NCBI GenBank assembly: GCA_964504345.1
Contig: CAZDDX010000003.1
Coordinates: 143,329-207,328 of the forward strand
Origin: CAMDTE01 sp964504345
Lineage (GTDB): Bacteria; Bacteroidota; Bacteroidia; Flavobacteriales; Schleiferiaceae
Direction of reading: 5' to 3'
Length of the DNA: 64,000 nt
This document shows positions 1 through 9,900 of this stretch, piece by piece; the stretch's first letter is position 1; every line of letters starts with the position of its first letter. The position numbers and the translations under genes were made by a program. Below the pieces are notes generated by a model. It did no database searches, was not told the origin of the DNA, and saw nothing but the letters and a program-made list of their open reading frames with translations.

Positions 1-180
1 TGCCGTCGGGCCGAACGATTCTGCGTTGAAGCCCTGGAAACGGTGGCCCAAGACCCCGCGGCCCTGCCCGTTCCCCCGGACGTGGTGCGCTACCTCAACC
101 GACTTTCCGATTGGTTGTTCGTGCTCAGCCGTTGGTATGCCAAGGAACTGGGCGCATTGGAGACCCCCTGGATCCCTTGA
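1..180 (+). CDS. Cob(I)yrinic acid a,c-diamide adenosyltransferase, C-terminal fragment (PduO type)
   Basis: The window opens inside this gene; only the last 59 codons and the TGA are present, read in frame 1. The residues CRRAER, then VxxYLNRLSD and WLFVLSRWYA are the characteristic C-terminal helices of the PduO/MMAB family, which transfers the adenosyl group of ATP to cob(I)alamin to make coenzyme B12. The CRRAER arginines and the NRLSD segment belong to the ATP/cobalamin-binding face in that family. The start and the N-terminal ATP-binding glycine loop lie upstream of the window, so integrity cannot be judged. A DUF2795 gene with its own promoter follows. The identification rests on a short but distinctive stretch. 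Confidence 0.82.
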   Translation, partial: CRRAERFCVEALETVAQDPAALPVPPDVVRYLNRLSDWLFVLSRWYAKELGALETPWIP

Positions 181-202
181 TAAACGATTTTTCCTCAAGG
201 AC

Positions 203-232
203 TTGCATACGTCCGGGGAATTTTTACTTTTG
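203..232 (+). promoter_or_regulatory. Bacteroidota-type promoter of the DUF2795 gene
   Basis: A TTG at 203-205 is followed after 19 nt by TACTTTTG at 225-232. This matches the Bacteroidota consensus (-33 TTG, -7 TAnnTTTG). The ATG of the downstream gene is at 266, giving a leader of about 30 nt. Confidence 0.7.
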
Positions 233-265
233 CCGCATCGTATACCTTTAATAAAAAAGAACGCC

Positions 266-490
266 ATGTACTGGACCTTGGAATTGGCCTCCTATTTGAG
301 CGACGCCCCGTGGCCCGCAACCAAAGACGAATTGATTGACTACGCCATTCGTACGGGCGCTCCGTTGGAAGTTGTAGAGAACCTGCAAGCCATCGAAGAA
401 GAAGAAGGCGAAGTGTACGAGTCCATCGAAGAGATTTGGCCGGATTATCCTTCCGACGAAGATTTTCTTTGGAACGAAGAAGAATATTGA
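266..490 (+). CDS. DUF2795 family small protein
   Basis: A 74-residue acidic protein starting MYWTLELASYLSDAPWPATK. It has the pattern of DUF2795 proteins: a short helical domain with a WPATKDELIDYAIRTGAP core, followed by a Glu-rich stretch (EEEEGEVYESIEEIWP) and an acidic C terminus. The frame stays open further upstream, but the ATG at 266 is preferred because the domain begins there and a promoter (203-232) sits just before it; the longer reading would overlap the preceding gene. No enzymatic role is known for the family. From memory, it is often found next to secA in Bacteroidota, as here. The secA promoter lies 28 nt past the stop, so the two genes may be transcribed separately. Confidence 0.8.
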   Translation: MYWTLELASYLSDAPWPATKDELIDYAIRTGAPLEVVENLQAIEEEEGEVYESIEEIWPDYPSDEDFLWNEEEY

Positions 491-518
491 TTCAAACACG
501 TAGGTGGCACGGGCTTTG

Positions 519-526
519 TACTTTTG
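519..526 (+). promoter_or_regulatory. -7 element of the secA promoter, near-leaderless
   Basis: TACTTTTG at 519-526 is a perfect TAnnTTTG box; no clear -33 TTG stands at the usual distance. Only 7 nt separate the box from the secA ATG at 534, so transcripts starting here would have almost no 5' leader. Confidence 0.55.
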
Positions 527-533
527 CCCTGCC

Positions 534-3500
534 ATGATTCAAAAACTGTTCGCTCTACTCCTTGGGAACAAGTCCGACCGAGACCTCAAGGAGATCCAAC
601 CTTATGTAGATCGCATTTTGGCCGTTGAGCCGTCCGTTCAAGCTTTGGACAACGACGGTCTGCGCGCCAAAACTCAGGAATTCCGTGCCCGACTGGAGCG
701 CGTGCAATCCGAGGAACGCTCCGCCATCGCTGATCTGCGCGCACGCGCGGAGTCGGAAGAAGATGCGGACGAGAAAAACGTTTTGTTTCAGCAAATCGAC
801 GAGCTGGACAAGAAGGCCTACGACAAAGCGGAGGCCGAACTCGCTGAAATTCTCCCCGAAGCCTTTGCAGTCATCCGCGAAACCGCCAAGCGTTTGAGCG
901 CTGGGAACTTCCGCGTACGCGCTACCGAAATGGACCGCCAACTGGCAGGCCGGATGGACGCCGTTCAAATCGACGGTGACCAAGCGGTATGGCACAACAC
1001 CTGGACCGCCGCCGGCGCCACGGTGGAGTGGAACATGGTGCACTACAACGTGCAGTTGATCGGTGGAACCGTCCTTCACTTGGGACGCATCGCAGAAATG
1101 GCGACCGGGGAGGGCAAGACACTCGTTGCCACCCTGCCCGTATACCTGAACGCGTTGACCGGTTTTGGCGTGCACGTAGTCACCGTTAACGACTACCTGG
1201 CCAAGCGCGACGCCGAATGGATGGGTCCTTTGTACCAATTCCACGGCCTGACCGTGGATTGCATCGACAAGCACCAGCCCAATTCCGATGCCCGACGCAA
1301 CGCCTACGGAGCGGACATTACCTTCGGCACCAACAACGAGTTTGGCTTTGACTACCTGCGGGACAACATGGCCCGTTTTCCGGAAGAATTGGTGCAGCGC
1401 GGCCACAACTTCGCCATTGTGGACGAAGTGGATTCCGTTTTGATCGACGACGCCCGAACACCTTTGATCATTTCCGGTCCAACCCCCAACGGAGACCGCC
1501 ACGAATTCAACGAGCTCAAGCCGCACGTGGTGGACCTGTACAATGCACAAAAGACCATTGCTCAGGAAGCCCTAAACAACGCCAAGCGTTTGCTCACCGA
1601 AGGAAACAATAAAGAAGCTGGCTTCCAACTGCTCCGCGCGCACCGCGGCTTGCCCAAGAACAAAGCCCTGATCAAATTCCTCAGCGAGGACGGCAACAAA
1701 ACCCTGCTCCAGAAAACTGAAAACTTCTACCTCCAAGACCACGGTCGGGAAATGAAGGTGGTGGACGAGGCCCTGTACTTTACGATTGAGGAAAAAAACA
1801 ACCAGGTACAACTGACGGACCGCGGCATGGAACGCCTGGCGGACCGCACCAATCCCGAGTTCTTCGTGATGCCGGACATCTCTACCTCCTTGGCGGCCAT
1901 TGAGAAATCCAGCGAGACCACGGCAGACAAGGCGGAACTCAAGTCCGAACTGTTGCGCGAGTACCGCATCAAGAGCGAGCGCGTCCACACCATGAGTCAG
2001 CTTCTGAAGGCGTACACCTTGTTCGAAAAGGACCAAGAGTACGTTCTGATGGACGGCAAAGTCAAGATTGTAGACGAGCAAACCGGCCGCATCATGGAAG
2101 GTCGTCGTTATTCCGACGGTCTGCACCAAGCCATTGAGTCCAAAGAGAACGTAACCATTGAGGCTGCCACCCAAACCTATGCCACGGTTACCCTGCAGAA
2201 CTACTTCCGCATGTACCGGAAATTGGCGGGCATGACCGGTACCGCAGAAACTGAAGCGGGCGAATTCTGGGAGATCTACAAATTGGACGTTACCGTCATC
2301 CCCACGAACCGTCCCATCTCGCGTACGGACCACGATGATTTGGTTTACAAAACCAAGCGCGAAAAGTACAACGCGGCCATCGATGAAATCGTCAAACTGC
2401 GCGATGCCGGCCGTCCGGTGCTCGTGGGCACCACCTCGGTTGAAATAAGTGAGTTGTTGAGCCGCGCGCTCAAGCTGCGCAACATCCCGCACAACGTATT
2501 GAACGCCAAGTTGCACCAGCGTGAAGCGGAAATCGTGGCGGAAGCCGGCCGTGCTGGAGCCGTAACCATCGCCACCAACATGGCTGGGCGCGGTACCGAC
2601 ATCAAATTGGCGCCGGAAGCCAAAGCGGCCGGAGGATTGGCCATCATCGGCACCGAGCGCCACGACTCTCGCCGAGTGGACCGCCAGCTCCGCGGCCGCG
2701 CCGGCCGTCAAGGCGACCCGGGCAGTTCGCAATTCTTCGTTTCGTTGGAAGACAATCTCATGCGCTTGTTCGGTTCGGACCGCATTGCGGGGTTGATGGA
2801 CCGCATGGGCCACGTAGAAGGTGAAGTCATCCAGCACGGCCTGGTCTCCAAGTCCATCGAGCGCGCTCAGAAGAAAGTTGAAGAGAACAACTTCGGGATC
2901 CGCAAGCGTTTGTTGGATTACGACAACGTCATGAACGCCCAGCGCGAAGGCATCTACAAACGACGACGCAATGCCTTGTACGGCGAGCGCCTCCAAGTGG
3001 ACATCGCCAACATGCTCTACGATCTGTGCGACACCGTAGTTCGTTCCACCCATCCGGACCGAAATTTCGAGGGCTTTGCTTTGGAAGTGTACGAGCAGCT
3101 GGGCATTTCCGAGCTGCCGTTCGACGCCGCATCTTTTGCCAAATCCTCTGCGTCGGACCTCACGCAAAAGCTGTTCGATCATACCTCTATATATATAAAG
3201 GAGAAGAACGACTCCATGGCCAAGCGCATGGCGCCCGTTTTGGAGGGCATCTACCGAGACCACAACGGACAAATCCAGAACATCCTGGTCCCCTTTGCCG
3301 ACGGTCAAAAAGGTCTCCAGGTTTCGGTACCCCTTCAGAAGGCCGTGGACACCCGCGGCCAAAGCGCCTTGCGCGAATTGGAGAAGGTCATTGTCCTCTC
3401 CACCATCGACGACGCTTGGAAGGAGCACCTCCGCAACATGGACGACCTGCGCACCAACGTACAAGGTGCAGTCTACGAACAAAAAGACCCGCTCTTGATT

Positions 3501-3893
3501 TACAAGCACGAGTCCTTCAAGCTCTTCCAAGACATGATGGACCAAGTAAACCGGTCCGCGGTGTCCTTCTTGTTCCGCGCCTACATACCGGAAGAGACTC
3601 CGCAGGCGGCACCCGCTCAACGCCCGGCCGCCCCGCGTCCGCAAACTACGGCAAGCCGTTCGTTGGTCAGCGAAACTACCTCTACCACGGCCGGTCCATC
3701 GTCCGCCGCCAAAAACACACCTCCACCTCGCCCGGCGCAAGCACCCGTCGTGAAGCAAAAATCGACGCACCGTCCCAACGACACCGTCACAGTAGCCAAC
3801 ATACTCACGGGGGAACAACGTACCCTAAAATTCAAAGCCGCCGAACCGCTCTTGAATCAAGGGTGGATGCTCCTGGAATCTAGCGGCTCCTAA
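534..3893 (+). CDS. secA: Preprotein translocase ATPase SecA
   Basis: A 1119-aa SecA, the motor that drives unfolded preproteins through SecYEG at the inner membrane. Visible landmarks are the Walker A segment MATGEGKTL (around residue 190), the Walker B/DEAD-like IVDEVDSVLIDDARTPLI (around 297), the preprotein cross-linking region, the second nucleotide-binding fold with IATNMAGRGTDI, and RQLRGRAGRQGDPG. The start is the ATG at 534 (MIQKLFALLLGNKSDRDLKEI); an upstream in-frame GTG at 504 is rejected because it precedes the promoter box. The protein is longer than E. coli SecA (901 aa). It has a Pro/Ala/Thr-rich linker near residues 1025-1080, and its C terminus lacks the CxCxSGKxxxxCH zinc motif, ending instead in a short beta-like segment. 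It very probably handles Sec-dependent export of the T9SS cargo encoded downstream. Confidence 0.97.
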   Translation: MIQKLFALLLGNKSDRDLKEIQPYVDRILAVEPSVQALDNDGLRAKTQEFRARLERVQSEERSAIADLRARAESEEDADEKNVLFQQIDELDKKAYDKAEAELAEILPEAFAVIRETAKRLSAGNFRVRATEMDRQLAGRMDAVQIDGDQAVWHNTWTAAGATVEWNMVHYNVQLIGGTVLHLGRIAEMATGEGKTLVATLPVYLNALTGFGVHVVTVNDYLAKRDAEWMGPLYQFHGLTVDCIDKHQPNSDARRNAYGADITFGTNNEFGFDYLRDNMARFPEELVQRGHNFAIVDEVDSVLIDDARTPLIISGPTPNGDRHEFNELKPHVVDLYNAQKTIAQEALNNAKRLLTEGNNKEAGFQLLRAHRGLPKNKALIKFLSEDGNKTLLQKTENFYLQDHGREMKVVDEALYFTIEEKNNQVQLTDRGMERLADRTNPEFFVMPDISTSLAAIEKSSETTADKAELKSELLREYRIKSERVHTMSQLLKAYTLFEKDQEYVLMDGKVKIVDEQTGRIMEGRRYSDGLHQAIESKENVTIEAATQTYATVTLQNYFRMYRKLAGMTGTAETEAGEFWEIYKLDVTVIPTNRPISRTDHDDLVYKTKREKYNAAIDEIVKLRDAGRPVLVGTTSVEISELLSRALKLRNIPHNVLNAKLHQREAEIVAEAGRAGAVTIATNMAGRGTDIKLAPEAKAAGGLAIIGTERHDSRRVDRQLRGRAGRQGDPGSSQFFVSLEDNLMRLFGSDRIAGLMDRMGHVEGEVIQHGLVSKSIERAQKKVEENNFGIRKRLLDYDNVMNAQREGIYKRRRNALYGERLQVDIANMLYDLCDTVVRSTHPDRNFEGFALEVYEQLGISELPFDAASFAKSSASDLTQKLFDHTSIYIKEKNDSMAKRMAPVLEGIYRDHNGQIQNILVPFADGQKGLQVSVPLQKAVDTRGQSALRELEKVIVLSTIDDAWKEHLRNMDDLRTNVQGAVYEQKDPLLIYKHESFKLFQDMMDQVNRSAVSFLFRAYIPEETPQAAPAQRPAAPRPQTTASRSLVSETTSTTAGPSSAAKNTPPPRPAQAPVVKQKSTHRPNDTVTVANILTGEQRTLKFKAAEPLLNQGWMLLESSGS

Positions 3894-3912
3894 GATTTTT
3901 TAACAAACAGTT

Positions 3913-3943
3913 TTTGATAATTGTCAATAACTCACTATATTTC
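3913..3943 (+). promoter_or_regulatory. Promoter of the 2614-aa surface protein gene
   Basis: TTTG at 3913-3916, a 19-nt spacer, then TATATTTC at 3936-3943. The latter is one mismatch from the Bacteroidota TAnnTTTG box. The ATG is 40 nt downstream at 3983. Confidence 0.6.
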
Positions 3944-3982
3944 ACGCTCACAAATCACCCCAAATAACATAAGTACTTGATT

Positions 3983-6900
3983 ATGAAACAGGTTACTAAC
4001 TTGTTCCGCACGTGGATCGCCGCAATCGTGGCTGTATTGGCATTTCCGGCGGTTGCACAGACCGTGTATACGGTTGGCTCGGGAGCGGGCACGAATGGCA
4101 ATGTCCCAATAATGGGTAACTATGACTACAGTTATGCTCAGAGTATATACACTCCAGCGGAACTGCAAATTCCAGCTGGAACGCAGTTGACAAAAATCGC
4201 TTTTTTGCCAAAGTCAACAATAACTACGGCGGATTGGAATTCAAAGTACAAGGATTGGGTGATTTATTTAACGAATACATCTACTTCAAGTTTCACTTCA
4301 GCAACATCATGGTTGCCAATTTCTCAATTTACGCAGGTATTTAATGGAGTAGTTTCACCAGGCGTAAATAATCAATGGCTTGAAATTACATTCAGCACAC
4401 CTTTCACCTATACGGGTGGCAACTTAGTTGTTGCCGTAGATGAGAACACCTTGGGCTGGGGCACGACACCTTTGTGGGCTAGTTTTTCTGGGGCAACGGG
4501 ATCTTCCATTTATTATCGAGTCGATGGAACGAATATTGATCCAATTTCCCCGCCTGCGGCAACATCACTTCAACCAGATAAGCCTCAAGTGAAGCTAACA
4601 GCGTTGAGCCCATCAATTTGTGCAGGAACTCCGGCATCCTCAACATTGAGTAGTCCAACAGGTGTAGTTTGTGCAGGTAGTTCATTCCAAATATTTGGAG
4701 GGGGAATTGCCGAATCAGGTTTTCAGTACTCTTGGGAATCTTCCAATTCTGCAACGGGCCCTTGGACTGCAGAAACGCCCACTACCTATAACGCTAATTT
4801 CACACTTACATCTGGTTCAAAGTACTATCGTCGAATAACAACATGTTCGAACAGCAGTTCATCTACACCGTCAACACCGGTTTTAGTGAATACCTCAGTT
4901 CCTTTGAACGGTGCGTACACGGTAGGTGGTTCTGGCGCAGATTTTCAGACCGTGTCATCCGCGATTGCGGTAATGACAAGTTGCGGAATGACAGGTGATG
5001 TAACATTGAATGTGAATCCTGGATCTTACAACGGGAGCGTAGACATATCCGGTTATTCTAACCCGTCTAATTTTCGCCTGACAATTCAACCTAATCCTTC
5101 CAATTCAGGTGTTGTCGAATTTTCATCGGATTTATCAACAGGTTTCGTATTTCAATTGAACGCTCGTAATAATGTTGTTTTGCGTGGGTTGAGAATTACT
5201 GCTACGGGGACAACTTCGGGTAGTTTGATTCGTTACGCGGGTTTGAATACAAATATTCAAATTGAGAATTGCCAATTAATTGGTAACACGACATCAACAA
5301 ATGGAATTTTCCCATCATCGACTTTGTCAACCGCAACAGATCGCTTGGTTAGTTACATTAAAAACAACCAAATTTCAAATGTTGCCCAGGGTATCTACTT
5401 GCACATGTCGACGGGACAGACTTTTCGCTTGGCCCAGAACAACATTACAGCATTGAATATTGGAGTTAACGCTTTTTCTCGATCTACGAATCCTACAATT
5501 CGAATCGACTCAAATACAGTTGTCGCGACAGGTGCAGCAAGTTCCTCAAGTGGATGGGGAGTTAGCATACAAGGAACTACTACTGTTTTCAACAGTCGAG
5601 TGCTTGTGCGCAATAACACGATACGCGGTAATTGGCAAGCTTTTACATTGACCTATTCAATTGCAACATCAGCCGCGCCCTCTGAAATTGTCAACAACGT
5701 AATTACAGATTTTGACAATACAACGAGCAGCTCGACTCAATCTCGTGGATTGTATTGTTTGGTAATCGGGAATGTTAACATTTATCACAACAGCGTCTTA
5801 ATCACCGCGGGTAGTGCTACAACGGGACGTGCAGTTTACATAAATGGAGGAACAACACCGGCGTCATCGACGCAAATTGGCGTGAATTTTGCAAACAATG
5901 TCGCAGTAAATCGGGGCCCTGGACGTGTAATGTCCATCGAATCAACGGCTCACCCAACATTCTCGACGTTAAACAATAACACATATTGGGGATTGGGAGC
6001 TGTTACCACGCAGTTCACCTACGGCGGTGATAAAACCTCTTTTGCTACTTATGTAAGCTCTTTTGCAGGTGGACGAGAAGGCGTTTCTACAAACGCAGAC
6101 CCAGAGTACAATAGCAACACAGATTTAACTCCTCAGGGAATTGCTGTCAGCAACAACGCCTCTCCAGTTGGCGTGTTGACGGATTTAACCGGTGCGGCTC
6201 GTTCACAAACTCCTGATCGTGGAGCGTATGAGTTCATTTATTACCCATGCAAGCGCCCTTCTAACATTCAGTTGATTGGTCGTGGTGTATCTAGCTTGGA
6301 TTTGGCTTGGACAACACTGAATCCATCGAAGTTGGGAACCGTTTTCCGTTATCGCAAACAAGGAGTACAGAATTGGACACGTCAAGTGATTTTTGGTTCT
6401 GCTTCCTCTGCGCGGATTGCTGGTCTTGCTGCCAATTCGACATATGAGGTTTTCCTGTATGAACTTTGTTCAGCTACCGATTCAAGTTTGTTAACCGTAT
6501 CAGCAATCAATGGAACGACGCTATGCTCTTACTCAACTGTCTTACCTATTGCCCAGAATTTTGAAGGCACAACCCCTATTTCAGGTTGTACTGTTGCCTA
6601 TCCTGGATCTTTGACGACAGGCTGGAGTGTGCAGGGTCCTTCGACGGCTTCCGGTCCAACAGTAGCCAGTGAAGGGACAAAGTATGCTTACTTAGTGCCT
6701 ACAAGCCCAATTGTTTCGAACCCTTATAATCTCGAATTGCAAGGCCGGGCCTTGCCTACAGCTCCAAAACAACTTGTATTTGATTACTGGGTTGGTGCGG
6801 GTAATCGTCCATTTGGCGGAGCAACGGCTTCTACTTCATCGTTAGTTACCCCCTATGGAATGAGCTATATGGACGCAAGACAGCAGTACATGATTCGTGC

Positions 6901-9900
6901 TGATGAACTGCAACGGATGCTTGGTGCTAATTCTGGTATCATCAATTCCATTTCTTTTGATGTTACATCTCTTCCAACCTGTACGGGTTGTAATAATGTT
7001 TTCAATGGATTTACAATTTCAGCTGCGACGACGACATCAGTTGATATGGCAGCCCCAATTCCTTCTTCGGCCTTTACTACTGTATTTGCCCCAAGTAATG
7101 GAGTTACAATTACATCAACTGGTTGGAATACACACACATTTACCACTCCATTTGTTTGGGACGGCGTGAGTAATGTTGTATTCCAGGTTTGTTTTGACAA
7201 CGCAGCATTCGGAACGAATGGAGGAGTAAACACCACATCAACATCTTGGTCATCTGTATACTATGCGTACATCGACGGTGCAACGACAAGTGGATGTTCT
7301 CTTGCCTACGCTAGTATTTCAAATAAGGGAACAACAACTACCCGTCCAAATATGCGTTTTGGGTTTACTCCCGGACAAGCGGTGACTCCGTTGTTTTCAT
7401 CGCCACTTAAGTTGCAATCATCAACGGATGATGGCTTAACTTGGTCTGATGAGTTTAGTGTGAATTTGCCTACGATATCGTTAGACTCTTGGAATACTGC
7501 TGAGGTGAACTTGTCCAATTTCGCCAATGGAAATGTTCGTTTAAGGTTTGTTGGAGTTTCCGCAGGTTCAACGTCAACAAACCCAAAGATGGGACTAGCG
7601 ATTGATCGGATTACTACGGAGGAGTTTAATGCATGTAAACGTCCGGGTAGCTTAGGATTGGCAAATGTTACAATCCCGGTAAAGTCGCGCTCAATTAGTT
7701 TAAGTTGGACACAGGGAGCATCTGCTGAAACTGCATGGGAGTTGGAGTACGGTGCCGTGGGACACGTCCCAGGATCCGGGACAATTATCCCTACAACGAG
7801 CAGAACAAACGTGGTTGTATCGGGCTTAAATCCTAGTACGACTTATGAGTTTTATGTTCGCGCTATTTGCTCTTCTACATCCACTAGTGCTTGGGTAGGA
7901 CCATTCTCGCGGACAACAGGTTGTCAATCACAAGTGTCCAATATTGCGGAATCCTTTGAATCTGCTCCCTGGTCATTCACGGCTTCACCAAAGACTATTA
8001 GTCCGTGTTGGACCGCAAGTCCGCGTAGTACCAATACATTTACCTATGGCTGGGAGATTTGGTCTGGACCGACAGGAACAAGTTTTTCTACAGGCCCATC
8101 TTCTGCTGCAACAGGAAACAACTATATGTACGTTGAATCTTCAGGAGGATCTACCGGTCAAATGGCATACTTGTTCTTGCCAGAGTACACTTTTGTGAAT
8201 CAAGTTTATCCAAAGTTCTCTTTAAAATACCATATGTACGGCGCCACTATGGGCACTATGTACCCTCAAGTTTCTATTGATGGCGGTGAAACGTGGATCA
8301 ATTTGGATACGCTTTCCGGTCAGCAGCAAACGAGCAACGGTGCGGCTTGGAACACGTTGGATATGTCTTTACGAGCCTATGCAAATACTCCTAGTGTATT
8401 CTTGCGCATAGCTTATGCAAAGGGCACTAGCACTTCAGGTGACCTTGCGATAGATGACGTTCGTGTTTATGATGGTTGTACCGTGAATTTGGCATCATCG
8501 GTGGTGCAAAACGTGAATTGCCACAACGAATCGAATGGTGAAATCACACTTGTGGCAACCGGTGCCAACGGCCTGGCTGAGTTTGCTACGGGCTCTACAG
8601 GCCCTTGGGGATCTGTAATGAGTTACGAGAATTTGGTAGCGGGTAGTTACACGTACCGCGTTCGCGATGCCTTTGGCTGTTTGAATACCCAAACCTTTAC
8701 TGTTACTCAACCTGCGGTTTTGGCTTCTACCGCAACAACTGTAGCAGCCGACTGCTTCGGCGCCAATACGGCTTCGTTGAACGCTACGTTCACCGGCGGA
8801 ACCGCTCCGTACACCTACGAGTGGACATCGGCTGCGGATGCGAGCTTCGATGAGACTACAGAAGACCTTACTTCCATCGTGGCCGGTCAGTACACGGTTC
8901 ATTTGACGGACGCCAACGGTTGCGAGTTTACTCAGAACTACACCGTAGGTCAAGCTCCTCAAATTGTAACTACAACGGTAACGTCATCAACGGTTTCCTG
9001 TACATCAGTGGACGGAGCGGCTACCATTGCCGTGGTAGGTGGTACCGGTGCGAAAGCCATTTCTTGGAATACACCCACACCCCAAACCGGGGTGACCATT
9101 ACCGGATTGCCCCCTGGATTGTACACAGCCACCATCACGGACGCCAACAACTGTGTGGTAACGTTTGACCAGCGCATCAACGCATCGGACTCAGTAGGTA
9201 GCCAAGTGGTATCCTCTACCAACGTAACCTGTTTGGGTCAAGCCAACGGTCAAGCAACCATCACGCACGTTGGTGGTGAGGCTCCTTACCAATACCGCTG
9301 GAACACCAACCCAATTCAAACTACGGCTACGGCTACGAACTTGCCAGCAGGAACCTACGTGGGACGTGTTATTGATAACAAGGGTTGCTTTAGTGTGCGC
9401 ACCGTAGTAATCGGCATTGCTGACGCTATTGCTCCAGTATTGGTTACTAAGTCAGCAACCATTGCTTTGGACAATTCCGGTACAGCTACCCTGTCAGCGA
9501 ATGACGTAATCTTGTCGGCTACTGACAATTGTGGTATTGTAAGCACTTCCTTGAGCAAGACCTCATTTACCTGCGCTGACAAAGGCGCCAACACGGTGAA
9601 CGTAACCGTCGTGGACGGCAAGGGCAACGCAACTACGGTAGCGGCTCAGGTTCAAGTAGTTGATTTGATTGCTCCTGCATTAAACACCTCCACGTCCCCC
9701 ATGGTACTTACTTTGGGAGCGAATGGTACAGTAGCATTTAATGCTTCATCAGCAGTGAATGCTGTAACCGACAATTGTGGTGCAGTGACGGTTTCTGCTC
9801 CTACGGTAACGTATGCATGCGGCCAGATTGGTTTGCAATCCGTGAACATCACGGCAACGGATGCTTCGGGCAACACCACTACCGGTACGGTTTACGTCTT

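Noticed and set aside
504..534. GTG start for secA ten codons earlier
   Set aside because: The codons span the promoter box, and SecA proteins begin at the MIQKLF-like residue.
1572..3818. A 748-codon open frame antisense to secA
   Set aside because: It lies fully opposite a recognised essential gene and has no domain. It is a by-product of secA codon usage.
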